This document shows, piece by piece, positions 39,800 to 52,689 of a DNA stretch of 64,000 bases. Where the stretch lies: contig JAIXMP010000043.1 of the NCBI GenBank assembly GCA_025677815.1, positions 186,001-250,000 on the forward strand. Reading direction: 5' to 3'. This stretch comes from Phascolomyces articulosus. Lineage: Eukaryota > Mucoromycota > Mucoromycetes > Mucorales > Lichtheimiaceae. The translations under genes were made by a program, and so were the position numbers. A model generated the notes under the pieces. That model worked only from the letters and a program-made list of their open reading frames with translations, did no database searches and had not been told where the DNA came from. Each line of letters opens with the position of its first letter. Within the stretch, counting starts at the first letter, position 1.

Positions 39800-40365
39800 A
39801 AAGGGCTTTAGTTTTCTTGGTGGTGTGACTCCCAGTCCAACTATTGAAAACGCCACTTTAGCCCACTGGTACATTGCATCTTTATTAGAAGCAGTCTTTG
39901 ATTCAGAGCCAATGCTCCATGACATTTGGTAAGAAAATATAAAGATCTTTATAAATCAGTAGCAGTAGCAGTAGCAGTAGCAGTAATAAACCTTTACTAA
40001 CCAAAAAAGCTAAATAGGGCCAATGGTCAATTAGCCAGCGATAAAAAAAAAAATACAAACGTGGTTATGTGATTTACGCTGTTCGAAGTATTAATATCAA
40101 TCACGGAATCATTGCTGAAGAATCAAAGGTACTATCCGTTAACTCACAGCTTGAAAAAGATCAAGTCAAACACCCCAAAGAGATAAAGCCATGAACAATA
40201 AGTTGGTTATCCAAAATGTACATGGTATGCTGCCCTCGCGAGGATTTGAATTTAATACTTACAAAATGAGTATAGAAAGATTCCAAAACTTATTACATGT
40301 GGGCAGAAGAGTATACAGAATTTTGAAGAATTCTCGGATATCGGTATGACAAAGCATGATAGTGT
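39800..40365 (+). pseudogene. decayed gene of a Mucoromycota-type repeated protein family
   Basis: Four coding-like pieces follow each other on the plus strand in shifted frames: FLGGVTPSPTIENATLAHWY...DSEPMLHDIW (about 39805-39930), ANGQLASDKK (about 40018-40050), YKRGYVIYAVRSININHG...KEIKP (about 40058-40193), and KAMNNKLVIQNVHGMLPSRG followed by FEFNTYKMSIERFQ (about 40187-40348). Stops and frame changes separate them. A (CAGTAG)n stretch near 39959-39985 interrupts the region. The pattern GFEFNTYKM resembles a conserved block (GFECSTYKMDL-like, from memory) of a large uncharacterised family common in Mucorales genomes. It may be related to the relic at 61.8-62.7 kb. Confidence 0.45.
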
Positions 40366-43300
40366 TAATTTAGTATATAAGTTAGTAACCTAATCTTATC
40401 TTTTGCCATCAGAAATGAGAAGCTATTATTTTTTACGTATTTACATTAAACCTCTGAAATCCAGGAATATCTTTATATCACTATATAATAATATAAATCG
40501 TCCGTCCCTAAAGCACAGCTATTACTTTACAAAAATGGAAACCCAACAAAACCGTGCTATTACTTTGCTATTATTACATTTATTATGGCCTTTATACGTT
40601 ACAACAAAAGTTATCACTTTTCTAAATCTACCCAGAAATCACTATATGAACATGGGCATCGAAAAAGTGACGTAATCCATTCAATCCAACTATCTATATC
40701 CAGAAAAAAATAGGAACAGTTACAAATATTCTGAAGGTGTATTATAAGAATCATTCCTGTTCTGTTACAGGGAAACTTTATTTCTTTGAATAAAAAAAAG
40801 CTAGCCATGGCAACTAAGCTCACTTCTTTTGCTCTTTGTTTACTTGTTTCCAAAACTTAAAACCCTTCAAACGATTGCATAAATCTTTTCTTTTTTTGAG
40901 TATTTCGTCGAATTTGGTTTTGGAATTGGATGGTGTTGTTGAACGTTGTGTGGATGACGCTTCCACTGAAGCCTATGTGTCATCAGTTTCTAATTTCTGG
41001 CTAACACCCGCCCAACTGAGATACTTAGGCGCCTTTTAATGAAGCGCTTATTAGGTACAGACAAAAGAGAATTAATGATTATTTAATCATCAAACTGTGA
41101 TAAAAACAAATAAAAATCCTTGTATTAGTTGCAAATATAACGTTCAAATTTTTATAGCATCGATAAATACGTTTTGCCTAAATGTCGTTTACAATCTCCA
41201 GGTAAAAAAAATAAATAGTAGTATGGCAAGTTTAATTTACTGAAATCATAATCCCAGTACGATGATGAGTGTCTGTTACAGCATTTTAATAGCTAAACTG
41301 CAGAATAAAAAGGGTAATCATTAAAAAGTCTTGTATATATTATCTATTTCAAATAGAGGCAAAAGAGAAATATTTTTTATCTATGTAATATTTATCAGCA
41401 GCTGTTAATAGCTGCTGTCTAATGCTTAATAGTAAGTCATTTTTATCAAATCAGTCACTTTCACAACGAGGACCAGTATCAAAAAGATATGCAACGTAGT
41501 GATATGAGAGGTGATAATGGGAGATGCCCAGGAATCCTATGAATTTATGTTGTGGGGGGTGCGGGTGCTTGCCCAATATAGGAAACCTAGCTTACTTTTT
41601 CAGATTCTTTGACATGTTTCACCCTAGTACACTGGTTCATGCAGATTGCCATTAATTCTGCAAGCATTTTTCTTGTTTTGATTGGCTGTGTTCTTACTGA
41701 GTTTTTTTTTTTATCAAACACTGCTTTACTTTTTTTGACATGAATTAGGCTTCCGTGATCATTGTTACTTTTAATTATTACATGTGAAATACTTACAAGT
41801 GGCTGGTTGAAGACAGAAAACTCGCCTTTTCTTGTCATAAAAAAGGCCTCCTTCAAATTCAGCGTCTGATACAGTTTGTAACTACTGATGCTGCTATTGG
41901 ACAAATCACAGTTGTACTAATCTAAATCTTTATTTCTCATTTTCTCACCTTTTCTCCCACTACTGCTAGTATTATCCATCTATGAACCAATGTGATCTTC
42001 AAAAAGCTGAGACCCTACGTCCTAAAGTGCTTATCTGACACTTTTTTGAAAGCTTTTGGTTGCAGACTGTAAATGATGATAGATCATGTTGCTGTCAGCC
42101 TTCAATTTGCTTTGTCTCACTTTGCAATTCTTCTTTTGATCTAAAGGAACAACGACACCGAGGAAAAGGTGTTTCACGTAGCTGACCATAGGACACCAAC
42201 TTATAATACGAGGTGTTTTTTTTATACAGTAACACCAGCTGATTCCAACGAGATATACGAAGAAACTCCTGACTTGATGAACAACGATTATTGCATATAT
42301 TGCAAAGTGCTTTGCGTAGAATAGATTCTATATTGTTCTGATTGTTCCAATTAGCTGTTTTCATTACTACCCACAAGAGAATGATCTTGACTACAGTAAT
42401 AGAATGATGTGGTTCGGGAGGATGTATATAGGTTATAAAACAGGTGTAATATGGTAAGTGTGGCCAATTAAAGGTTACCAAAGGTTTTCCCTGAAACATC
42501 TTGACGGCTTCTAAATTATTTCTCCATGAATAGAAAAGACCTGAAAGTAAGATTTTTAGTGTACGTGTAAAAAAAACGATGGTAATATTTATAGTACCTT
42601 TTGGTATATATGAAATTTCTTCTATAATAGTTTATCGATAGTAAATCAAGATTATAAGCCATATATTTCTTCCTTACATTAAAATTAATTTATTATATCC
42701 CATTGTTTAATAAATTGACCAATAATGGTCGAATGATAATAATGTATAATAGATAGTACTATCCGACAGATTTTCTTTGTATTTTTGGGTATCAACCAAA
42801 AAAAAAAGATCTGGTTGAGTTGTTTTACAAGCCAGAGGTCAGCCGCTACTTCATGTGATAAGAAATTAACTGACGGTATCACCTAGTGGTTTTTTCTTGG
42901 GGTCATCCACTACCCCAATGACTCCACTTGTGGTCTTGATTTGTATATTAGGGTGAAAATGTAAATTACTACAAATAAAATTTATTACCTACAACCTATA
43001 GGCAAGTATTCCAAATAATCACCAGAGAAAAGTAGTTTCTTTTTTTCTTCAGATTTTCTCCCAATTGTCGATTTATTATAGGTTCAAAGCTATGAGTAAA
43101 TCATTAATAAGAAGCCTTCATGAAATGAAACCAAATAGAATACATAGTATCCATATAATTCTATTAAATTGTAAAATTGTATGTATATATCTATTATGCA
43201 TATTAAATCAGCAACGAAATTTGTCGTATTTAAGTCATTTTTGAAATCTTTTGGTCTTCACTTTCTTTTTACTAAAAAATTTTAATTTTGAGATAGATGG

Positions 43301-43873
43301 TATTTGTTGATAAAAAATATAAACTTGGTAGGCAATCTACCAAGTAGGTAACTCAAGGTGCAGCAGCGATAGGGTGGGAAATCAGCGAACTGATGAGGCT
43401 TTACTACTAATACTAAACTTACAATACACATGATTCTTATATATTTATAATATCACACTATTCTTTTGATATGTGCCATCTTTTTCTTTTTTTTTAAAAA
43501 AAAAAAAAAGTAAAGCGAAAATATGAGCTCTTGGTCATTTATTATGTAAAGGACCAAGTAAAATGAAAACCAATGTATGGATCCAAGTCCGAGATATCGG
43601 TTGATAAAACAGACCTTTTGTGGTAGATGTTGGGTCTGTCTTATTTTTTAAGGGTGAGTTTGGGATTGGTTACCCTAGAACACATGCTCGGGAACCATAC
43701 GTTTTTTTTCTGACTTGGAAATACAAAATTTTCAAGACCAAGAAAAAAAAAATTGGGTATACCGGACCCTTATTACCTCACCACCTCTACCCCCTCCCTA
43801 AACCAAAAAAAAAACCAAAACCAACGCGTCCTTTTTTTCCCTCTTTTCTCTATTTTTTCACATTTAATAAATC
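40366..43873. other. gene-poor stretch upstream of the HMG-box gene
   Basis: About 3.5 kb without a recognisable gene. Minus-strand frames at 41587-41904 (starting MSNSSISSYKLYQTLNLKEA) and 42095-42499 (starting MFQGKPLVTFNWPHLPYYTC) are long for this AT-rich DNA and may be remnants, but I recognise no family. A perfect 8-bp hairpin (CTTGGTAGGCAATCTACCAA plus G) lies near 43325. An ACGCGT box lies near 43823, about 50 bp before the HMG-box start. Confidence 0.45.
43820..43830. promoter_or_regulatory. ACGCGT (MCB-like) site before HMG-box gene
   Basis: CCAACGCGTCC carries the ACGCGT core about 50 bp upstream of the HMG-box ATG. The same core lies upstream of the FYR gene. It is a candidate MBF-type site; a single hexamer is weak evidence. 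Confidence 0.35.
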
Positions 43874-44929
43874 ATGACCAACGATCGTGAGGTAAATAAT
43901 TCAAAATGAATAATTCAATCTATATTTTCTTTTGTTTTATATATATATTTATTAATGGTTTCATGTTTTCATGTTTTCAAAATAAATTAGTTTGGTTTGG
44001 CAGTTCATGCCATTGCCCGTAGTGCAGACGAGTTAGCTGCTAATTTGCGTCATTTTGCTAACTTGTTTGGAGTTCCTAACGATGACAAAGAAGTAGTCCT
44101 CGCTGAAGAAGAAGATGAAATGGCAGATGGAAAAAAGAGAAAGCGTGTACTTAAGATTGTGGATCCTCTTGCACCTGAAAGAGCACAAAGCGCGTATAAT
44201 CATTTCATCAAAGAAAACTATACAGCAGTCAAGGAAAAGTTTCAAGGAGACAACAGGGAGTTGATGACAGAATTAGGTGTTATGTGGAAAAAGATTAGCC
44301 CTGAAAAGAAGAAGGTAACCAAAAAACTGGATTCATATCTATCTAATAAAGAAAAAGAAAAGAATATAAAAAAAAAGAAGGAATGAATTGAATTGGTTGC
44401 CAAGTTTTCAATAAATATATATCACGTACTTACCTTTTATATATTAAAATATATATAGAAATTTGAAGAGTTGGCTGTTGTTGATAAGAAGAGATTTGAA
44501 GTTGAACAAAAGAAATTTGAAGCTTATCGTGCAAAGAATCCTTTTGATCCCGAGACAGAAGGTGTTACTATGAACTCCAAGAAGCAAAAAAAGAAGCTCG
44601 CTGGTACTTCAGCTACCAACACGATTCACGGTTTAAACAAGAAAAAGGGAGATGACAGCGATGATGATAGCTCTTCGTCCAGTGATTCTTCTTCTGATTC
44701 TGATGAACTTGATTCTGATGAAGAAGAATCCACACCTGTCAAGAAGCCTGCTTCTGGTGCATCAGCTTCCAAGACAGGAGCAGCCAAAAATAAAAATGCA
44801 GCTGTAAACAAGAAGAAACCATTGTCTGAGAAGCAACCAAAGGGAACTAGTACGGATGCTAATCAAGATAAAAAGAAGAAAAAGAAGATCACTAAGCATA
44901 AGAAGCCTGTCACTACTGGAGCGCAATAA
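43874..44929 (+). CDS. HMG-box chromatin protein
   Basis: Three exons (43874-43891, 43991-44314, 44459-44929) give 270 aa. After an N-terminal helical part (AIARSADELAANLRHFANLF) comes a Lys-rich stretch and one HMG box (about residues 65-140): DPLAPERAQSAYNHFIKENY, then ELGVMWKKISPEKKKKFEEL and KRFEVEQKKFEAY. The C-terminal half is a disordered, charged tail: an acidic Ser/Asp block (SSSSSDSSSDSDELDSDEEE) followed by Lys-rich repeats. HMG-box proteins of this size bend DNA and act with chromatin remodellers. The specific partner cannot be told from sequence alone. The 18-nt first exon (MTNDRE) is supported by in-frame splicing only. Confidence 0.85.
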
Positions 44930-45034
44930 ACTATTTTATATAGCTGTTAAAGTGAAAACGAAACCCTGCAAACAGTAGTTATCCACTACTAGTAATAGCA
45001 GTTTATTCCTTGATGACTTTTTTTTTACTCTTGT

Positions 45035-45076
<42 letters not shown>

Positions 45077-45479
45077 TTCTCTCTATTTCTCTCCCTCTCT
45101 ATTTCTCTCTCTCTCTCTATTTCTCTCTCTCCCAAATATCACGCATAATAGCAACAATTTATAAACACAAACACACCAAGTTAGTCAAGTTTTAATATTT
45201 TGATGAATATGTCAAACCATAAAAAAATTCTAGTTTGTTAATTCGTTGTTGTGTAATTATAATAAGGAAAGTATGGCCTCCAAAAAAAAATTCGGTTGAG
45301 AAATTCCGTCTTTTCTTGATTCCTATAATAATGTGATAATTAGGGTTGAATACCTTAGTTGGTAGTTATATATTCTTGTTTGTGAGAGGGTGGTGCAAAA
45401 AACAAAGTATATGTACTATAATATGTATGAATGAGGCAGCCACATGCATTATTTGTATAAAATAGTGAGATAGGGTACG

Positions 45480-45510
<31 letters not shown>

Positions 45511-45947
45511 CTTCTTTTATTAAAAAAAACAATAAGTTTAAATGTAGTTTTTAATACTGGATTATAAATAATGCTTGAATTGAATCATTTTATTAAAAAG
45601 TTATAGGAAGATTGGGGGGAGGCAGGGGAAAGGTTAAGCATTTTTCTGAATATCTAAAAAGGAGGCGCAGTTTATAAGTTTGGAATATAAAAATATTTTA
45701 GTTGATTAGTTGTTACACGAGTTTTAACCTTTCTTAGAATATTAAAGATGAAAGACCAGTCTTTGAAGAAAGAAAAAAAAAAGGGAGAAGTTAAACTCAC
45801 ATTCTTCTTCTTTCTCTTTTTCTTCTTCTTTTTCCTTACAGTCAACCCTCTTTTTTTTTTATTATAATTATTTTATCAAAAGGAAAAACTTCTTTTCTTT
45901 TATATTTTATTATTATTATTCATTCTTAACATATATATAATCCGATC
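44930..45947. other. intergenic with long CT microsatellite
   Basis: About 1 kb separates the HMG-box and UPF0658-type genes, including a (CT)n block (45037-45131), a (TTA)n run near 45480-45508 and pyrimidine-rich DNA just before the next start. No gene is recognised. Confidence 0.55.
45037..45131 (+). repeat. (CT)n microsatellite with interspersed ATTT
   Basis: CT dinucleotide repeats are broken by CTATTT units. The block lies about 110 bp after the HMG-box stop, probably in its 3' UTR or flank. Confidence 0.9.
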
Positions 45948-47692
45948 ATGGTCAACCTTGTAAAGATTGTAAGTTTCACCTTCTTTTTCCTATTTTCCTC
46001 AAGGTTTTAGGTTCGAAAAAACGAATATTGAACAACGACTTTTTCTTTATCGACGTATATTCAACCCAACATAAACCATGCGTTACCTATAATAACATCA
46101 ACATTTTATTATAAAAAGGGCCAACGGATAAGTCAATCGAAATGGACAAAAATATATGTGACACTTGCAGTTGTCCAGGCCGTCTTGATTATCGCAATTC
46201 AATCGGCTATTGCAAGTCAAAATACAGCTCAAGCTAATACTTTACCCAACGTTGCCTCCGCTGATTTTGGTGGAGGAACTATCAGCTCAACAGTGGATGC
46301 CAACGCAGACGTTCAACATGCTGAAGATCGATTAAACCGTATTAAATGGGAAAATGTTGCATTTATTGGCTTTCAAGTATGGTTTTGTGCTATGGTATTT
46401 GATGCTGTAAGTATAAGCTTTTCATATATGTATATATATATACATACATTTTTAGTCAATGAGTTTTTTATACGTCACATTGCTACCCAGAATTATGTAT
46501 ATGTATAAGAAAAAAAAGCCTTCAAATAGAGTTTTCCCATCCTTCTCTGATTTATTTACGTTTTGTTTGTTTGTATATAAATATAGACTGTATATCAAAA
46601 TGCACCCGAAGTTATTGCATTGGCTGTTTTAAACGTGATCTGTGCTGTTTTAGGTGGTCTTGAAGTGCTGGATGGTCAAAAATGGCTGGGCCGATTAAGT
46701 GATTATAATATCAAGTATAGTTATCTCAACATTGATACCCATTATCTTCAAGTCGCTTATTATTTGCAAATTACTTTAACCGTACTCCTGGTTTTATTTG
46801 CACTTTCCTTTGTCTATGTATCTTATATGGTTGTACGAGAATTCGGCTGGGTCATTTATAAAAAAATTGGTCCTGATGTTGGTATCCAAAGTAAGTTGTT
46901 CGGTTTCATCGTTTTGAAATATACAACTCCCTTCCGGAAAAAAGATAATTAATTTATGTTAATAACTTTATATAGGAATGTATAGAATATTTCAATTTTT
47001 TGTCTTGGCACTCAAAATTGATATTTTCATTGAATTTTTGGTGTCATTATTCTACTTTATTCAATTCGCTATTGGAACAGGTTTTAATTGGGAAACCTGG
47101 GTTCAATTAGTCATTATGATCCTTATCTTACCAGCCTTATATTTTGGAAGAATGACAGTGGCTTCCGAAAGTTATGGACGTATGATTATGTTTATTATCT
47201 TTCAATTTGTGATTGTATTTGCATTTATTTTGATGCTTCGACAAACGTTAGAACCAAACAATTACTGGTATGTTTGGATTTGTTTTGGTAAGTCCATTTT
47301 CTATATCGTGATGATCGAATGATTCTTTTTTTTCTTTGCTCAGCACAAAGATAAACAAACTAAAATTCGATTCTTTTTTTACCATCATCAGTTGTAATTG
47401 GCATGGCATTTGCTTTGGTACGTATATATATAGTCATACAAAAAAAGAGGGAATTACATTAGAGGTTTTGTTTGTTTGTTATTTTTTTGTTGTTGTATTA
47501 TTTCTAATGACGTGATGATATATTTATGTTAATTTTTAGGCATCTGCTATTCTTGGAGTATGGTGTATGCATAATTTTGGAAAAGGTTTAGCACCTTATG
47601 TTCAAAGAGGTGATAAAAAGAAAGAAATGCCAACAAGACATGAATTACGTGAACAGCAATCTGTTTCTTCATGGCGTATCGACGATGATTAA
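45948..47692 (+). CDS. Multi-pass Golgi membrane protein, UPF0658 family
   Basis: Six exons (45948-45968, 46119-46406, 46587-46890, 46976-47287, 47392-47417, 47540-47692) give 367 aa. Exon 5 is a 26-nt micro-exon. At least seven to eight hydrophobic segments are visible, including TLAVVQAVLIIAIQSAIA, VAFIGFQVWFCAMVFDA, VIALAVLNVICAVLGGLEVL, LQITLTVLLVLFALSFVYVS, LVIMILILPALYF and MIMFIIFQFVIVFAFILML. The end VIGMAFALASAILGVWCMHN then FGKGLAPYV, with a short charged tail, matches my memory of the fungal UPF0658 Golgi membrane proteins. Their biochemical role is unknown. The extracellular or lumenal loop after segment 1 is about 50 residues. Family assignment is by pattern recall, so moderately sure. 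Confidence 0.75.
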
Positions 47693-47988
47693 AACGAAAA
47701 TAATATAATTTGATGATATGTTGTAGTAACTTCTACTTCTTTTTCCCTTTATTTTATTATTATTATATTTATATATTTTTTTTGTACATGTACTGATAGT
47801 AGTGTTCTTTTCATTCATTCTTTCTAATAATTATAATCATTTCATTGATTTTTATTTTATTTTATTTTATACCCTTTTAACAACATTTTACCTCTCTTTT
47901 TCCTGAATCAATCTCCCCCAAATTTCTTCTCGTTTTTTTATTTTATTTTATAAATGTAATACAACAACAAAAAACCCAGGATCTGAAA

Positions 47989-49748
47989 TTAATTTTGATC
48001 TTGATCCCTTGTGTCATTATTTGTGTCACGACGTTTCTTTTTCAATGAAGCTAATGCTTGTTCACGTAATTGTTGTGTTTTTTCAGCAGGGTCTTCTTCA
48101 TCCTCTTCCATTTCCCATTTAGATGGTTTTGGGGGTGATAAAGGCGTTTCAGCTACCGTTGATGATGACGGGGGTGGTGATGTTAATGATCGACGTCTTG
48201 ATCTGCGAGGCGATGGTGAACGTGCATAACGTGATGATGAGGAAGGTGGCGGTGGAGACACCCGACGACTCCTTTTTGGACTGGGACTTCGGCTTAGTTG
48301 TTTGTTACTAGGTGACACCATATTCTCGTCATCCCGATGTTTTGAACTACTCCGTCTTCGTGGTGTACTTGGACTTCGTCTTCTTTTATTATATTCAGGG
48401 CTTTGTGAACCCTCATGTCGATGGTGTCGATGATGATGATGACGACGAGAAGGGGAACGGCTTCTATAACGACGACGATGATGTCTAGATGGACTAGGTG
48501 ATCGATAGCTACGACGACGATCATCATAATGTCTTGATGAACGATGCGATGATCGACGTGAAGGTGATCTTCGTCTTTGGGAGTATGATGCTAGTGGTGG
48601 TGAACGAGATCGATCACGTTGTCTTCTTGGTGATGGAGACCGTCGCACATCCTTTTTTTAAAGATTAAAAACAATACTTGATTATTACTTGATTCACAAA
48701 TTCACATACTCTCTCTCTTTCTCTCACTCTCACTCTCCTTTACATAAACACGCTATCCACCCTTAACAATTACTTACAAATCGAGATCGTCGCTGTCGTG
48801 TGGTGCTTTCCTGACGATGAGGAGATTCTTTTCTCAAATCTTGATCTTCTGCTTCTTTTCGTCGACGAATATTATCCATGACAGCCTCTTGTCGTTGTTT
48901 CAGACTTTCTTGATGTTCTTTATTACGCATAATTTCTTGTTTTTTCTCGTCCAAGAATTTTTGTGGAATACCACTCTTAGATTGTTGTGCACTGATCAAT
49001 AATCGCCATAAATCCAAAATAAAAGGTTGTGTATTCTTTTCCAAGAAACCTGTTAAATTGATTTGCATCATTTTTGGATCAGGGTTCTAATTTTTAATTA
49101 AAATTATGTGTATGTGTGTCAGTTTATTCACTCATTATCTGTCAAACCCAATTTCTCTGCAACCCTTTATTTATTTTATATATACCTTTTCTTCCAATAA
49201 TCCAAATGCAAAATCAATCACCACTTCGTCTTCAAAGCCAAGTAATTCCGTAATACGTGCTGTCATCCATGGTTTGATAACATCCAATTTGATTTTTTTC
49301 ATATCAATCTATATAATTATAAAGAAACATGAGTGTTTGTTATCTTTTATCCTCCTCTGAATATTTGGGCAATGATCCATGAAAAAAATGACGATCAAAA
49401 AGTTGATTTTATTTTACCTTTTCATTGAATTCTGGTGGAAAATTTAAGCTTTTCAAAAGCTTCTTGTCTTTATTACTGAATCGACTATCTTGATCAGCAC
49501 TGGTGCCCTATTGTATCGTGAAAAAAAATAGTAATACAGGTATTTGTTGGCAAAAATAGAATCTTTTTCCATCGAATCGTTTTTCATCCTCCAACAATGT
49601 TTTCAAGGGCACAAATTAAGCTGATGCCAAGTTTAGAGAGAGTGTATATAAATATATATCGCAAAAGTTCCTTCCCCATGCACACACAAACGCACACTTT
49701 TTCTTTATTGATCATTTTACTTACTCTGAAAAAACCAGCATCACCCAT
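47989..49748 (-). CDS. PWI-domain SR-rich splicing protein, SRRM1/SRm160-like
   Basis: Five exons (49725-49748, 49418-49507, 49186-49308, 48778-49086, 47989-48651) give 402 aa. The first part is a PWI domain (about 25-135): SADQDSRFSNKDKKLLKSLN, KIKLDVIKPWMTARITELLG (with the KPWMTARI signature) and LTGFLEKNTQPFILDLWRLL. A Lys/Glu-rich helical region follows, then a long Arg/Ser domain (SPSPRRQRDRSRSPP, SPSRRHHHHRHHRHEG, RSPSPKRSRR). This order matches SRRM1 of animals and its plant and fungal relatives, a splicing co-activator that binds RNA through PWI and interacts through RS repeats in the nucleus. It is shorter than the human protein. Its presence fits the intron-rich genes in this window. 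Confidence 0.88.
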
Positions 49749-49905
49749 TTTTAATCTGTATAAGAAAGAACGTTGGCGATTGAAGGAAAAAGTGATTCTC
49801 TACTTTAGTAAGGAAGACTGAGACCCAAAATTTTCAGTTTCCCCTTCTTTTTTTTTTGCATTCAGAAAAATAAATAGATGATGATGAATAATTGAGTAAT
49901 AAATA

Positions 49906-51996
49906 TCAAGTCAATTCAGATGCATTGTTATTATTATTATTATTTTCTAATAATGACATGAGATCTAGTACTTGTTGATTTAGACTATCTACAGCTTGAT
50001 CCTTTTCTTTGTCCTTCTTTTTCAATATTTCATTATTTTTCAATAAAGAAGCTGCCAGTTCTTGTTCATCGTGCCATTCATGCTCCTTTTCTTTACATTT
50101 GGTTTTCCATCCATCCAACTTGCGTTCTATTTTGGTTCGTTCTTTTTCTACTTGGCTGATTTGATCCCGTGTTTCCATTTCTACTTGAATCCAATCATCA
50201 CGTTCGTTTTCTGCTGTTTTGACGCTCATCATTAAACTTTTCACTTGGGCTGTTAACGATGAGATTTGGATTTGAATTTGACTCAGTTGTTCTTCATAAT
50301 GTATTCGTTGTGATTCCAGTTGTGAAGTTAACATGTAGGTATATTCGACAGACATGGCATCCAGTTTTCCCTTTTTTATAAATATAAATATATATTCTGT
50401 TAAATATGTATTCTGATGTTCATCTGTATCTAAGGAAAAAGGTGTGTCTCATATTTTTCTTATACTTACGGGTGACATGCTGCCATTTTTATTTGGTCCC
50501 GGTTGACTTGTTGAACCTGTTGCTGCTGAATTGGGTGGAGGTGACGTTGTCACTGCTGTAGAACTTGTTGCACTTGGTAACTCAACTAGACTACCATCTA
50601 CCATATTTTGTATTAATCGATGAATATATCTGAGACAGTGTCATTCCAAAATGGCATTTTAGTTATTTCATGCATATGATTTATAATAAAAAAGATATAT
50701 GGTTAAAAAATAAACCTACCTATCGCCTGTATAATCCCATATTCGTTGTGTTTCAATTTCCAAAGCATAAGAATCACCGGTTTCCATGTAATGATCATAT
50801 GCATGAGCATCATGGTATCGACCACATCCAATATGTCCGCATACCATACATATCCAAAGACTTTCTGTGGATCCACATACAAAACATTGAGCACCTTCAA
50901 GTGCTGCTGTTGGTGATTTCGGTGTCATTTTTTTACTACTACTTCCTTCTTCAAGAACCGGTTTTAATGAATAATTACAGGATAGGCAACTATAACATAG
51001 AAAGAAAGAAAAAAAGACAGTCATCATGATTAGTTACCTATCCATACTTTTTCATCATAAAATAAAAAAAAAGACATACTCGCCATCGCCCCATTTACTT
51101 AAACAATAACATTGAAAAGTATGTTCGCATTGAATCGCCATTAACCCAGTGATACTTTCATCCATCCGTTCCAAACATACAGGGCAAGTAGGTAGTTCGA
51201 GTAATGTGTTATGATTAAATTCATCAAAACTTTCACGAACATAGACGACATGGCATAATTCAGGTTCCATGACATTGAATTGTTTTCCATTAAAGCGTTG
51301 ATAAAACTCTTTTGCTTCTGTAACTGTATTAAGCTTTAATAATGCTGTATACTTATTGGGCGTATGATCCCTGTAAATATATATTTGATCCATATATTAC
51401 TATACACCATAATGCATAAATCACAAAGCAGGCTCCTCCTCCCCTTATTCTTACCGAATAATTCGAAACGATTCCACCGAGGTGCCTGTAAACTTTGCAA
51501 AATCCAAGGGTTGCATATATGTAGGTACAGCCAATACGCATAAAATAATAGAACCAGTTTGTTCTTGTTCTATCGGTCGATCGTCACTTTTTGTTTCACG
51601 ATAAAGATGCAATGTACCTAATCCACATGCTATTGTTGATATTATTTGATTCTCTTGAATCGCCTCGATTGTAATTTTACCCAATCTAAAATCGCCTCGG
51701 GTATTGGCATGCGTTTGTTTTTTATTGTTGGTTCGTTTATTACTGTTGTTATTATTATTGGTAGAAGTAGTTTGGCCTGGTGTGGGAGGTGGTTGCCGCG
51801 TCATGGCTGTAGAAGGTGGCGATGGTTTTACTTTTCGTTTGGATCGAGTAGGTTGCGGTTGTTTTTTATCTTTCGGAGGTAATACAGTTTCTTGTTGTTC
51901 TTTGGCATTTGAAAGATCATTGGGTAATGATTGAAATAGATCGGTAGGACTAAATTGATTATGTGCCAACTTTATATGTAGTTGATAAAAGAACAT
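49906..51996 (-). CDS. RING/UBP-zinc-finger E3 ubiquitin ligase, Etp1/BRAP2-like
   Basis: Five exons (51455-51996, 51080-51370, 50720-50989, 50470-50629, 49906-50370) give 575 aa. Domain order is that of BRAP2/Etp1: an N-terminal RRM-like region (SIILCVLAVPTYMQPLDFAK...GTSVESFRIIRDHTPNKYTA), a RING-H2 finger (about 240-285, CPVCLERMD, CEHTFQCYCLSKWGDGDCLS), a UBP-type zinc finger (about 308-360, CFVCGSTESLWICMVCGHIG then CGRYHDAHAYDHYMETGDSY) and a long coiled coil (about 430-560). In animals BRAP2 is a Ras-responsive E3 modulating MAPK scaffolds. In budding yeast Etp1 acts in ethanol tolerance. An Asn-rich run ends the protein. A low-complexity Pro/Lys insert lies within the N-terminal 110 residues. 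Start is the first Met of the open frame, so an earlier exon is possible. Confidence 0.88.
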
Positions 51997-52689
51997 TTTA
52001 TATCTTCAAAAAAAAAAAAGGTCGGAGAGAGAGGGGCAAGGTGTTAGTTACTGGATTATTTTTTTGTGCTTGAATTGCATTAAAATTCAAACAGTGAATA
52101 ATGAAACTCCCTGTTATGAGTCTAGTACCGATTGAAGACGAAACTATTAGAAACAGTCAATCAAAAAAAAAATAGAAAAAAGCTCTATGGAGACCAGAAA
52201 CGCGAGGACAGTAAGAATGTATGTGTAAGCCCAAGTATAAAAATAGGTTGTGGTACGTTCTTTATATATACTATCGATCTGCAATACAAAAAAAACCATA
52301 AATCTTCGAACCATACTGATCAGCCTACAAATGATGCTATAATATCAACAAATAACCCAAACCTCTATTATTCTTGTCTCAATTAACAAAAGTCTGAAAT
52401 ATTTTGTTCAAACTAAAGCGACCGTTTTCTGGAACTCCCAGCTCTTAAACAAATAAAATATAAATTGTTTTATCTCGACTATTATTTATTATTTTGTTTT
52501 TTAAAATAACAGGTACGATGCACACTTGCTGAGAAAAAAAAATAGAAATATATAATCATAGATACAATAAGAAAGATAAAAAGAATGTTTTTAATAGCCT
52601 GATATGATATATGTAGGTTAAAGGGTGTGTCATGAAAAATTAATGTTTGAAAGAGGCAAGAAAAACATAGGAGTACCAAATGAAAAGTT

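Noticed and set aside
40235..40262. tRNA-like T-arm/acceptor pattern on the minus strand (TTCAAATCCTCGCGAGGG)
   Set aside because: No matching D-arm, anticodon arm or acceptor partner upstream. The sequence belongs to a decayed coding region on the other strand.
43320..43440. Hammerhead-ribozyme-like CTGATGAGGC next to a hairpin
   Set aside because: No stem II followed by GAAA could be formed after CTGATGA, so the catalytic core is incomplete.
48011..48527. Several plus-strand and alternate-frame ORFs over the RS domain
   Set aside because: The Arg/Ser repeats of the SRRM1-like gene create long open frames on both strands.
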